Below are positions 17,958 to 24,990 of a DNA stretch of 39,647 nucleotides, piece after piece; the first letter of the stretch is position 1; each line of letters opens with the position of its first letter. The stretch covers positions 1 to 39,647 of the forward strand of contig NZ_JABVBF010000008.1 of the NCBI RefSeq assembly GCF_013344765.1, written 5' to 3'. A model generated the notes under the pieces. It saw nothing but the letters and a program-made list of their open reading frames with translations. It ran no database searches and was not told the origin of the DNA. Origin of the DNA: Acinetobacter lactucae. Lineage in GTDB: Bacteria; Pseudomonadota; Gammaproteobacteria; Pseudomonadales; Moraxellaceae. The position numbers were made by a program, and so were the translations under genes.

Positions 17958-17978
17958 TGTGACGACTCCTTATCACTT

Positions 17979-18016
17979 ATTGGATCCAATTTATAATAAA
18001 TAAAAATAATGGTCAA
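17979..18016 (-). promoter_or_regulatory. vanA promoter with VanR-type operator
   Basis: The 12-bp perfect palindrome ATTGGATCCAAT occupies 17979-17990. Upstream on the minus strand are a possible -10 TATAAA (17990-17995) and -35 TTGACC (18011-18016) with a short 15-bp spacer. The palindrome touches the -10 and covers the expected start point, a repressor position. GntR/FadR regulators bind short palindromes of this sort; assignment to VanR is inferred from location and from the repeats of the motif near vanK. Confidence 0.65.
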
Positions 18017-18145
18017 TTGATAAGCAGTATATTTTTTAAAAAATATTGGTCTTTAAAGTTGGTTATTATGTTTGTGTTTTAAAGTTCTTTGGGGCTTTTG
18101 TATTTCTTTTAAGTTTTATGGTCGAAATTTTTATTAGCTTTTGTT

Positions 18146-18179
18146 TGGATCCATAATGACTGTGGTCAAGCCATTATGG
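18146..18179. promoter_or_regulatory. Second VanR-type site and adjoining inverted repeat
   Basis: TGGATCCA at 18146-18153 repeats the core of the vanA operator. CCATAATG (18151-18158) overlaps it and pairs perfectly with CATTATGG at 18172-18179 across 13 bases. It lies about 190 bp upstream of vanA, at the last point where the DNA still looks like van-type sequence before the inserted region. Confidence 0.5.
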
Positions 18180-18481
18180 AGGATGATGATTTAAAAGCTA
18201 AAAGTGTATTGAGAGGCTGTTATAAATGCAAAAGATAGCTTATCTGCACTTCAAGATGTGGGGGATATTATTAGTGATGATCTGTTACATTCAGCACGAG
18301 CGCATGCCTGCCAGCATAACTTGTGCCCCATAAACCGATGACTTTCAATGAAACTCATCGCGCGCCGATAATCGGCGATCTGACGTCAAGCTTGCTTAGC
18401 AGATAGGAATGGATTTCCACGAAAAGCTTCCAGATGCCATTAGGTGGTAGGTGATGAATCTCTTACGTACTTTATGCCAAG
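18180..18481. other. Non-coding left junction of the inserted segment
   Basis: No convincing gene was found. A stop-free stretch (about 18216-18341) gives 41 codons with no recognisable family and may be a gene scrap. CGCCGAT-A-ATCGGCG at 18363-18377 is a perfect 15-bp palindrome about 105 bp downstream of the flavin reductase stop. No terminal inverted repeat, transposase or target duplication was recognised. Confidence 0.4.
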
Positions 18482-19102
18482 TTAATTACCTGGTCGTTCA
18501 AGCGTGAAGAGCTGCTCTTCACCGATTTCGAAGTAGTCAGCGGGGCCGCCTCCTCGCAGGATCGGGTGAGCCTTCGCAGTTTGGTACACTCCGTCTTTGA
18601 TTAGTTGTCGGTTAATATGGATTGCTACTGCTTCACCTAACACTAGCCAAGCTGGCAGTCTCATGCCGTCTTGTGCTTTAAGCTGTATGATCTGAGTGAC
18701 TACACACTCGAACTGCACTGGGCTAGCAGCTACTCGTGATGGCCGAACCTTGTCAGAGGGCAATGCCTCCAGATTAGCCAACTCAAACTCATCGACTTGA
18801 ATAGGCACCATAGCAGAGGAGGTGTTCATTGCTTCGGCGAGCTCTCGAGTCGCCAGATTCCATACAAACTCACCAGTTTCACGCACGTTGGCGAGTGAGT
18901 CCTTCTCACCAAGCGAACAAAAGCCAATGATAGGTGGCTTGTAGTTGAACAGGTTAAAGAAGCTATAGGGCGCAAGGTTGTGCACTCCGTTGTTAGAGAC
19001 TGTACTGATCCAGCCGATTGGTCGCGGAGCGACGATAGCGTTAAGCGGATCGTGACGCAGAGAATGCCCTTGCGCCGGGTCATAAGAATGCCAGTCAGTC
19101 AT
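18482..19102 (-). CDS. Flavin reductase-like FMN-binding protein
   Basis: A 206-residue protein of the flavin reductase-like domain family (PF01613, DIM6/NTAB type). The N-terminal IVAPRPIGWISTVSNNGVHNLAPYSFFN is the FMN-binding signature, and FCSLGEKDSLANVRETGEFVWNLAT continues the split-barrel fold. Such proteins supply reduced flavin to monooxygenases or act as flavoenzymes themselves. GAGGAAA precedes the ATG. No partner flavin-dependent oxygenase sits next to it. It is the last gene of the minus-strand run in the inserted segment, 225 bp after the NTF2-like gene and behind a hairpin, so it may have its own promoter. Confidence 0.8.
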   Translation of the reverse strand: MTDWHSYDPAQGHSLRHDPLNAIVAPRPIGWISTVSNNGVHNLAPYSFFNLFNYKPPIIGFCSLGEKDSLANVRETGEFVWNLATRELAEAMNTSSAMVPIQVDEFELANLEALPSDKVRPSRVAASPVQFECVVTQIIQLKAQDGMRLPAWLVLGEAVAIHINRQLIKDGVYQTAKAHPILRGGGPADYFEIGEEQLFTLERPGN

Positions 19103-19293
19103 AGTTTCCTCTTTTTAAACAGGTGTAAGGAACGCGGTTTCCATTGCCTTTAGCTCGGTGTGCGTTCGCAACACCAGAGCCGAAGGTTATTATATTCATA
19201 TCCCGAACCTGTTCAGGGAATGGTTTTCAGATCGGAGCTACGTAAGTCCTACGCCAGATAAAAGAACAAGACATCCGTTTCAAGTCAATTTTG

Positions 19294-19319
19294 CTGCCCT
19301 GTTTTCAAGAACAGGGCAG
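19294..19319. terminator. Hairpin after the NTF2-like gene
   Basis: CTGCCCTGTT (19294-19303) and AACAGGGCAG (19310-19319) form a 10-bp GC-rich stem with a 6-base loop, 9 bp past the stop of the minus-strand gene. A T run is lacking on that strand, so termination strength is uncertain. Confidence 0.55.
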
Positions 19320-19327
19320 ATTTATCC

Positions 19328-19738
19328 TTAACTAAAGAAGTCTTGACCGAGTATTCCTTCAAGCTGCTCCTTGAGGCCCGATGAGAATTCACGAACAACG
19401 GGAAAAGGACTTTGAAAGAGTTTGATGTTGTTGATGAGGCCAGTCTCATTCCGAGTGAGGATGGTGATGCCGGTGATCGGCTTGCCACCGTGGATGGCAT
19501 CCCATTCAAGGTATGTCTTAGCACCGTCAACCGTCTCTGCAGTGAACACGAAGTTTTCATACATTGTGCTCGTTGCTGTAAAGAATGCTCCAATAAGTGT
19601 TGAGCCAACCACGGCCTTGCTGAGGGCCGAAGTCTGAAGGGTCACATCAGCAGTGAATGAATTGGCGAAATCGTTCGTTCCTTTCTTCTTGACGATTTGC
19701 ATCCATGCTGTTCCCAGCGAGTTGATGTCAGTAGTCAT
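19328..19738 (-). CDS. NTF2/SnoaL-like protein of unknown function
   Basis: A 136-residue protein whose pattern suggests an NTF2/SnoaL-like alpha+beta barrel: an N-terminal helix with WMQIVKKKGTNDFANSFTADVTLQTSAL, then strands ending in GGKPITGITILTRNETGLINNIKLFQSPF. The family includes small isomerases, hydrolases and scaffold proteins, and no function can be assigned. AGGAG lies 7 bases before the ATG. It follows the HSL-type esterase by 60 bp on the same strand and probably shares its transcript. Confidence 0.65.
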   Translation of the reverse strand: MTTDINSLGTAWMQIVKKKGTNDFANSFTADVTLQTSALSKAVVGSTLIGAFFTATSTMYENFVFTAETVDGAKTYLEWDAIHGGKPITGITILTRNETGLINNIKLFQSPFPVVREFSSGLKEQLEGILGQDFFS

Positions 19739-19798
19739 TAGAATCTCCTAAGTTGGTCAGTAGTCATTTCAATATTCCTCAGAACATGTCTGCGGTTT

Positions 19799-20704
19799 TT
19801 ATTTTTCAAGATGCTCTATGAGAAATTCACCAGCTCTCTGCAATGCGTCATGCGCCTGAGGCAAAGATGCTGTTTGAATATGCCAAACATGTGGCATTTC
19901 CGCCCAAACCTCAAGGTGTGACTCGCCACCAGCTGCACGTACTTTGCGGTCAATTTCAAGCGCGTCATCGAGAAGTACTTCATCGCTTCCTACATGGATG
20001 AGCAATGGAGGAAAGCCGTGCATGTCTGCGAACATTGGCGAGATGATCGGATCCTTCAAATCATGGTTTCCTGCGTAAGCTTCGACCATTTCCCGCATCG
20101 CACCTATATTTACCATTGGGTCGCGATCGGCCAACTGCGTTAACGATGGTAGCGTCAGCGTTAAGTCTGCCCATGGGCTAATGAGTAGAACTGCTCGTGC
20201 GTCTTTATGACCCTTCGAGGAAGCATAGGCAAGAATATTGACAACCATGCCGCCGCCACTGGAATCTCCAGAAATAGCGAACGGCTTCCCAAGCGCACGT
20301 ATAGCCTCGTAGCCACGGATCGACTCGTCATAGGATGCAGGGAATGGGTGTTCGGGGGCTTTTGAATGGTCCAGAACGATGACCTGAGACTTTGCTGCCC
20401 GAGAAAGCTCTCCGAGCATGCCCAGATGCGAGGCAGGAGAACCAGCCACCCAGCCTCCACCATGGAGATGGTAGATAATACGTTCTTTAGATGCGCCGGG
20501 AGCCGTAATTGCCACCGCAGCTACACCACCGAGCTCAATCGGCTCTGCTATTAGGTCCGCTGCTGGCGGGTTTGCTTCAGGGATTGACTCCATACTTAAA
20601 CGGAGCGTCTCGATATTGCTAACGGGATGCTCAAGTTCGAAGGCGAACATCGCTTCGCGGAGTTTGCGGATGGAAGATGAATCGTAGGTCATAGTTCTGC
20701 TCAC
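19799..20704 (-). CDS. Alpha/beta hydrolase, hormone-sensitive-lipase type esterase
   Basis: A 301-residue esterase of the HSL family (bacterial family IV). The oxyanion motif is YHLHGGGWVAGSP, the nucleophile lies in ISGDSSGGGMVVN, the Asp in HVGSDEVLLDDA and the His in PHVWHIQTASLP. Likely substrates are short acyl or carbonate esters. The GTG start at 20704 overlaps the stop of the upstream hydrolase gene (GTGA); an ATG at 20692 is an equally possible start. The overlap shows co-transcription with the metallo-hydrolase gene. Codon use is visibly GC-richer than in the hca and van genes. Confidence 0.85.
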   Translation of the reverse strand: MSRTMTYDSSSIRKLREAMFAFELEHPVSNIETLRLSMESIPEANPPAADLIAEPIELGGVAAVAITAPGASKERIIYHLHGGGWVAGSPASHLGMLGELSRAAKSQVIVLDHSKAPEHPFPASYDESIRGYEAIRALGKPFAISGDSSGGGMVVNILAYASSKGHKDARAVLLISPWADLTLTLPSLTQLADRDPMVNIGAMREMVEAYAGNHDLKDPIISPMFADMHGFPPLLIHVGSDEVLLDDALEIDRKVRAAGGESHLEVWAEMPHVWHIQTASLPQAHDALQRAGEFLIEHLEK

Positions 20705-21684
20705 TTCAAATCAAGAAAAGTTGCTGGCACCCAGTCGTAGCCAGTACCAGTGTCGGCCTTGCGAATACGGCCTAGGCCAGGGAACGGCATGTGGGCTGCG
20801 GCAATCATCGTTTTATCCGCAGCGAGTTTCACAAGAAGGTCTTCACGTGTTTTGACAGCCGATGCGCTGTCTGAGTCAAAGACAATGCTGATTTCTGGAT
20901 GAGGCATTTGGACTGCACCAACATGAGCTACATCGCCCCAGACCAGCAATGACTCACCTTTAGAAGAAATCATGTATCCTGTGTGACCAGGCGTGTGGCC
21001 AGGAATAGCATATGGTGTAATACCAGGGATGATTTGGTCCATGCTGGTATAAGGCTTCCATTTACCTGCTGCGATGTAAGGCGCAGCACCATCCTGTGCG
21101 ATTTTGAAGAAAACTTTTGCATCTTCGGGAGCCTTAGCCATAATTTCCTTTGATAGCCAGAAGTCGGCATCGGCTTTGTTCATCATCACAGTGGCATTCG
21201 GAAAGACGCGTTTCCCATCCTTGTAGATACCACCAACATGATCACCGTGAAGATGAGTTAACAGCACTAGATCAACCTGCTCTGGTTTATAACCAGATGC
21301 CTTCAAGTTCTGCACGAGTTTGCCTAATGCAGCGGGACCCCAGTGTCCTCCAGCGCCAGTATCAATGAGAACTAGCTTAGAACCAGTATTTACGAGATAG
21401 CCTTGAACAGTGGCAGAAACATTCTTGGGGTCATTTTGGAAGGAGCGTGCTAGAAGGGACTGAATGAGCTTCGGGTCACCATGCAGGAGGTTTGAGTCAA
21501 TACTAGCGCCACCGTCATACAAAGCAGTGAGTTCATAATCGCCAATCATAGTGCGATAGAAGCCTGGAACCTGTTTGTGTTGCATTGGTGCAGCGGCTTG
21601 AACGGGTGTTACAACAGCAACGGTACTAGTAAGTGTTAATGATACAGCTAGCACAGTACGTGAAGTAAGGTTCGATAATTTCAT
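20701..21684 (-). CDS. Secreted metallo-beta-lactamase-fold hydrolase
   Basis: A 327-residue MBL-fold protein with a Sec signal (hydrophobic core VLAVSLTLTSTVAVV, cleavage near VQA|AAP at residue 30), so it is expected in the periplasm. Metal ligands are His144, His146, Asp148 and His149 in LLTHLHGDHVGG, the histidine in PGHTPGHTGYM, the Asp in VWGDVAH, and a C-terminal histidine in AAAHMPFPGLGRI. The last motif is typical of a group that includes lactonases and quorum-quenching enzymes. AGGAAA precedes the ATG. It is first in a probable four-gene run and divergent from an HxlR regulator. Substrate unknown; a lactone or ester is the leading guess. Confidence 0.82.
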   Translation of the reverse strand: MKLSNLTSRTVLAVSLTLTSTVAVVTPVQAAAPMQHKQVPGFYRTMIGDYELTALYDGGASIDSNLLHGDPKLIQSLLARSFQNDPKNVSATVQGYLVNTGSKLVLIDTGAGGHWGPAALGKLVQNLKASGYKPEQVDLVLLTHLHGDHVGGIYKDGKRVFPNATVMMNKADADFWLSKEIMAKAPEDAKVFFKIAQDGAAPYIAAGKWKPYTSMDQIIPGITPYAIPGHTPGHTGYMISSKGESLLVWGDVAHVGAVQMPHPEISIVFDSDSASAVKTREDLLVKLAADKTMIAAAHMPFPGLGRIRKADTGTGYDWVPATFLDLK

Positions 21685-21826
21685 AGCATTTCCTAACTAT
21701 TATGTAATGGGGCATTTATATATACGTCATGATCTTTAGCGGGACGCCAACTCATCCAGGCATATTGTTGTTGCCACCTTTCTAATTGCACGTATGGACA
21801 TTTTTCTTTGAGCTAGCAAAAAATAT

Positions 21827-21884
21827 AACCACTTGTGCTTTGCAAGTGGTTGAAGGTTACTTCTATAACTTGCATAATGCAAGT
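21827..21884. promoter_or_regulatory. Paired palindromic operators between the MBL hydrolase and HxlR genes
   Basis: Two perfect inverted repeats share the half-site ACTTG/CAAGT: AACCACTTG (21827-21835) with CAAGTGGTT (21843-21851), and ACTTGCA-taa-TGCAAGT (21868-21884). The second ends 28 bp before the HxlR start. Two dyads with one half-site in a divergent gap indicate binding of a dimeric regulator, most simply the HxlR protein itself controlling both directions. Confidence 0.7.
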
Positions 21885-21912
21885 GGAAAAGTGAAATAAA
21901 GGGAAAACACCT

Positions 21913-22410
21913 GTGTTACAGACAAGACGATCGGGTTGTCCGATCAATCTGACACTTGAACAAATCGGTGACCGCTGGAGCTTAATCGTTATCCGCGATG
22001 TCATGTTTGAAAATAGGCGAAGCTATGGAACACTGCTGGAGCAAAACAAAGAGGGCATCGCCTCGAACATCCTTGCAAGCCGTTTGAAGCATTTAACAGC
22101 CTCTAATCTTCTGACACGCTGTCCAGATCCGAATCATCAGCAAAAATTTATCTATAGCTTAACCGAAGAGGCCATACAGTTAGTTCCTCTGTTAGCACAT
22201 ATGGCCGCCTGGGGGCTTCGACATACAAATCCGAGCAAAGAAGCGTCTTTGCGTGCTGAGATTTTAGAAAAGGGTGGTCCGTCACTTTGGAATGCCTTTA
22301 TGGATGAACTACGTTATCTTCATCTCGGTATACCACGTCCGGAGTGTTCAACATCTGATGAGTCTTGGGCTGATAATCAGAAGGCAATAGCTATTCTGCT
22401 TAGGACCTAA
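21913..22410 (+). CDS. HxlR-family transcriptional regulator
   Basis: A 165-residue winged-helix regulator. The opening RRSGCPINLTLEQIGDRWSLIVIRDVMFE is a clear HxlR signature. The recognition part is ENRRSYGTLLEQNKEGIASNILASRLKHL, followed by the wing NHQQKFIYSLTEEA. The GTG start has AAAGGG 8 bases upstream. A conserved N-terminal cysteine (Cys9) occupies the place of the redox-sensing cysteine of HypR/YodB-type members, so response to a reactive electrophile or oxidant is possible, though many HxlR proteins keep this Cys. It diverges from the metallo-hydrolase operon and is its likely repressor. Confidence 0.85.
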   Translation: MLQTRRSGCPINLTLEQIGDRWSLIVIRDVMFENRRSYGTLLEQNKEGIASNILASRLKHLTASNLLTRCPDPNHQQKFIYSLTEEAIQLVPLLAHMAAWGLRHTNPSKEASLRAEILEKGGPSLWNAFMDELRYLHLGIPRPECSTSDESWADNQKAIAILLRT

Positions 22411-22888
22411 TCGTTTATACGTGCGAATGCTGATTTGCAGGATATAGTGAGAGTTATGAATCTTGGTGAATAGATGGAACTCTCAACTATTAGCCTAATT
22501 TGAACCTGAATTACACAACGAATCAAAAATACTTGGTTAATCTTGATTTTTACACGGTAGTCGGGCTCTGTTGTGACTTCGTGGATCATGCATGTTTGAA
22601 CACTGTTAAGGACCATTAATTAGGCCTTTAAGCAATAGGCATATTGAATACTGGGGTGGAGGTGTAGCTGTACATCATTAAGCTTGGTTGACCAGTCACC
22701 ATGATAGATCAAGCCTTAGATTAGGCAATGAGTGTCAGGACTAGTATTGTTTTTATGATGTCTTTCAAAGTTGAATATTTTTAGTGTGAGCGTATTTTGA
22801 AAATTAGGATCTACTGTACTGTTGGTTAAAAAGAAGGCAGGGGCTGTCCTTGAGAATAAAATCCTATAAATAAAAATATATTTCATTT
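22411..22888. other. Non-coding stretch, right part of the inserted segment
   Basis: About 480 bp without a supportable gene. Stops are frequent in all frames and no repeat, hairpin of note, tRNA or mobile-element end was recognised. Base composition returns to AT-rich, so the foreign-looking GC-richer block ends close to the HxlR stop. Confidence 0.4.
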
Positions 22889-23230
22889 TTAAATCTGTTT
22901 TACTGTCCTAAATCCGACATGGCTGGTTGCAAGGTCGAGTTCCTGTGGATGCCTAGCGGCAGCACGATAACGCGCGCAATAATTGGTTGAGCATAAATAA
23001 GACCCACCTTTAATCGTGTATTGCAAAATCTGTTCATGACTTTGCTGATATTTTGACGGATCTCTTATATGGTGGTCTCTTGGTTCTGTGTAGGATGTTT
23101 GTGTCCATTCCCATACATTACCATTGTAATTCTTCAACTGGCTGGATACTGGGGTTGTACAAACATAGCCGTACCGCCTTGCTTCTCTGCATCGGCAAAA
23201 AAAGTCCCAATGTAAGCTGGCTTACTCTTT
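22889..23230 (-). pseudogene. Frameshifted remnant of a formylglycine-generating-enzyme (SUMF1)-like gene
   Basis: The last 78 codons read NYNGNVWEW, then IKGGSYLCSTNYCARYRAAARH and SHVGFRTV, the unmistakable C-terminal core of the FGE/SUMF1 family including the two active-site-type cysteines. Directly upstream, one frame away, the sequence continues with KPAYIGTFFADAEKQGG and FVQPQYPAS and then hits TGA at 23134-23136. A single-base frameshift around 23137-23146 explains this. The N-terminal two-thirds of the usual gene is absent. With no sulfatase nearby, this is a decaying scrap. Confidence 0.8.
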
Positions 23231-23347
23231 TGAGTTTCATAGCAACAATCCTTTGAAGTTTCATAAATGCATCTTGCATTTCCTGGAAATAAACTGAGCT
23301 TTTTGGGCTAAAAAATGCTCTGGAATCGATCATAATAGATTTTTTAA

Positions 23348-23475
23348 TATGGATCCATAAAGATATTTAAGCTTTCTAATTTTATGTTTTTAATAATTTT
23401 ATACTTATATAATTTATGCATTTATATAATTTTTAATAATTCATTTATAATTTTAGTTGATTTTTTGGATCCAAA
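23348..23475. promoter_or_regulatory. Two VanR-type operators in the long vanK upstream region
   Basis: TATGGATCCATA at 23348-23359 and TTTGGATCCAAA at 23464-23475 are 12-bp perfect palindromes with the same TGGATCCA core as the site at vanA. They lie 253 and 137 bp upstream of the vanK start in a very AT-rich stretch. The remaining 350 bp between the pseudogene and vanK shows no gene. A possible -10 TATAGA follows the second site at about 23484, which would place that operator inside the promoter. Confidence 0.65.
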
Positions 23476-23612
23476 TATTCAGTATAGAAAAAGAGCAGGA
23501 TGCTCAAAAAACAAATATTCCTCTAGGTCATTATGGATACGGATGTGCATAACCACCCAATCGCTCATATTAGCAATGTCGTGTGTATGTCTTATCCAAG
23601 GGAGATACACAA

Positions 23613-24959
23613 ATGGAAAGAGACGTTCTAAGTGAGATCAATCAAAACAACATGAGCCGCTACCAATGGTTCGTCATTTTGATCTGTATTTGTCTTAATA
23701 TTATTGATGGCTTTGACGTGATGGTAATGGCTTTTACCGCTCCATCCGTGTCTGCGGAATGGTCACTTTCAGGGGCACAAATTGGTTTATTACTCAGTTC
23801 AGGCCTTTTTGGAATGGCTACCGGTTCAATTTTTCTCGCACCTTTAGCCGATAAAATCGGCCGTCGTTTACTCATCTTAGTCTGTCTTGTGATTGCAGGT
23901 CTTAGCATGTTGGGCTGTGCTTTTGTACAAAGCCACGGCATGTTAGCAGCACTTCGGTTTATTACCGGAATTGGGGTAGGTGGGATTCTTGCCAGCAGTA
24001 ATGTGTTGGCGAGTGAATATGCAAATGCTCGTTGGCGTAGTCTCGCAGTGAGCTTAATGTCTACAGGTTATGGAATTGGCGCGACACTTGGTGGAGTGCT
24101 GTCACTGGCTTTGATTGAACATTTAGGTTGGCGCTCAATCTTTTTAGCAGGTGGCGTTACTACCATTGCAATGCTACTCATTAGCGCATGGTTATTACCA
24201 GAATCTTTAGATTACTTACTTGCGAAACGACCAAAACAAGCACTAGAACGAATTAATGCAACCGTAAATCGTATGGGGCTTAACCAACTGCCAGTTATGC
24301 CGCATTATGAAAAAATCAGCACGCAAAATGGTAGTGAACTGGGCAAATTATTTGCTGGACAACTTGGATTTCAAACACTTTGTTTGTGGTTTGCATTCTT
24401 TTTAGTGATGTTTGGCTTTTACTTCGTGATGAGCTGGACGCCAAAAATTCTTATTTCAATGGGGATGTCGCCACAACAAGGTGTAAGTACCGGTATTTTG
24501 ATTAGTATTGGCGGTATTTTCGGGGCAGCCATTATTGGTTTATTGGCATCACGTATGAAAATCTTTTATGCCTTAAGTTTGTTTTTAGGACTAACCTCGG
24601 CATGTGTTTTCCTATTTGTCGCAGTCTCATCTCAAGTCAGCATTGCACTCATGGTGGGGTTATTGCTTGGCACACTTATTAATGGCTGTGTGGCAGGTTT
24701 ATATTCGATTTCTCCAACAATTTATGATGCTGAAATCCGTAGTCGTGGCGTGGGCTATGCCATTGGTTTTGGACGAATTGGGGCAATTTTATCGCCAACG
24801 GTCGCAGGCATTTTTCTGGATAAAGGTATAGCACCCGCAACACTGTATGCCTATTACGGTGTGGTCTTTATTTTGGCTATTTTCCTGATTTTAAGTTTAG
24901 GTAATGCTTTTTACCGCAGTCAAAAAGAGCAAAACTACTCTCTTAAAACAGCACCTTAA
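23613..24959 (+). CDS. vanK: Vanillate/protocatechuate MFS transporter
   Basis: A 448-residue major facilitator protein of the aromatic acid:H+ symporter family, with about twelve membrane segments. Marks are NIIDGFDVMVMAFTAPSV in helix 1, PLADKIGRRLLIL in the helix 2-3 loop, ITGIGVGGILASSNVLASEY, and RSRGVGYAIGFGRIGAILSP in the C half. The ATG at 23613 has AAGGGAG 8 bases upstream and is preferred to a GTG ten codons earlier. It is followed by a porin gene, the vanK-vanP arrangement known from A. baylyi. There VanK overlaps PcaK in protocatechuate uptake. Confidence 0.82.
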   Translation: MERDVLSEINQNNMSRYQWFVILICICLNIIDGFDVMVMAFTAPSVSAEWSLSGAQIGLLLSSGLFGMATGSIFLAPLADKIGRRLLILVCLVIAGLSMLGCAFVQSHGMLAALRFITGIGVGGILASSNVLASEYANARWRSLAVSLMSTGYGIGATLGGVLSLALIEHLGWRSIFLAGGVTTIAMLLISAWLLPESLDYLLAKRPKQALERINATVNRMGLNQLPVMPHYEKISTQNGSELGKLFAGQLGFQTLCLWFAFFLVMFGFYFVMSWTPKILISMGMSPQQGVSTGILISIGGIFGAAIIGLLASRMKIFYALSLFLGLTSACVFLFVAVSSQVSIALMVGLLLGTLINGCVAGLYSISPTIYDAEIRSRGVGYAIGFGRIGAILSPTVAGIFLDKGIAPATLYAYYGVVFILAIFLILSLGNAFYRSQKEQNYSLKTAP

Positions 24960-24990
24960 TCCATTAAAAATTAAATAGTTGAGATAAAAA

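Noticed and set aside
22407..22616. Minus-strand 69-codon frame after the HxlR gene
   Set aside because: Composition is not protein-like, there is no family match, and it overlaps the HxlR gene end.
18154..23347. Insertion sequence or transposon carrying the accessory module
   Set aside because: No transposase, terminal inverted repeats or target-site duplication could be found by eye on either side.
23472..23520. Direct repeat CAAATATTC (23472-23480 and 23512-23520)
   Set aside because: Nine bases in very AT-rich DNA; chance occurrence cannot be excluded and no function is suggested.
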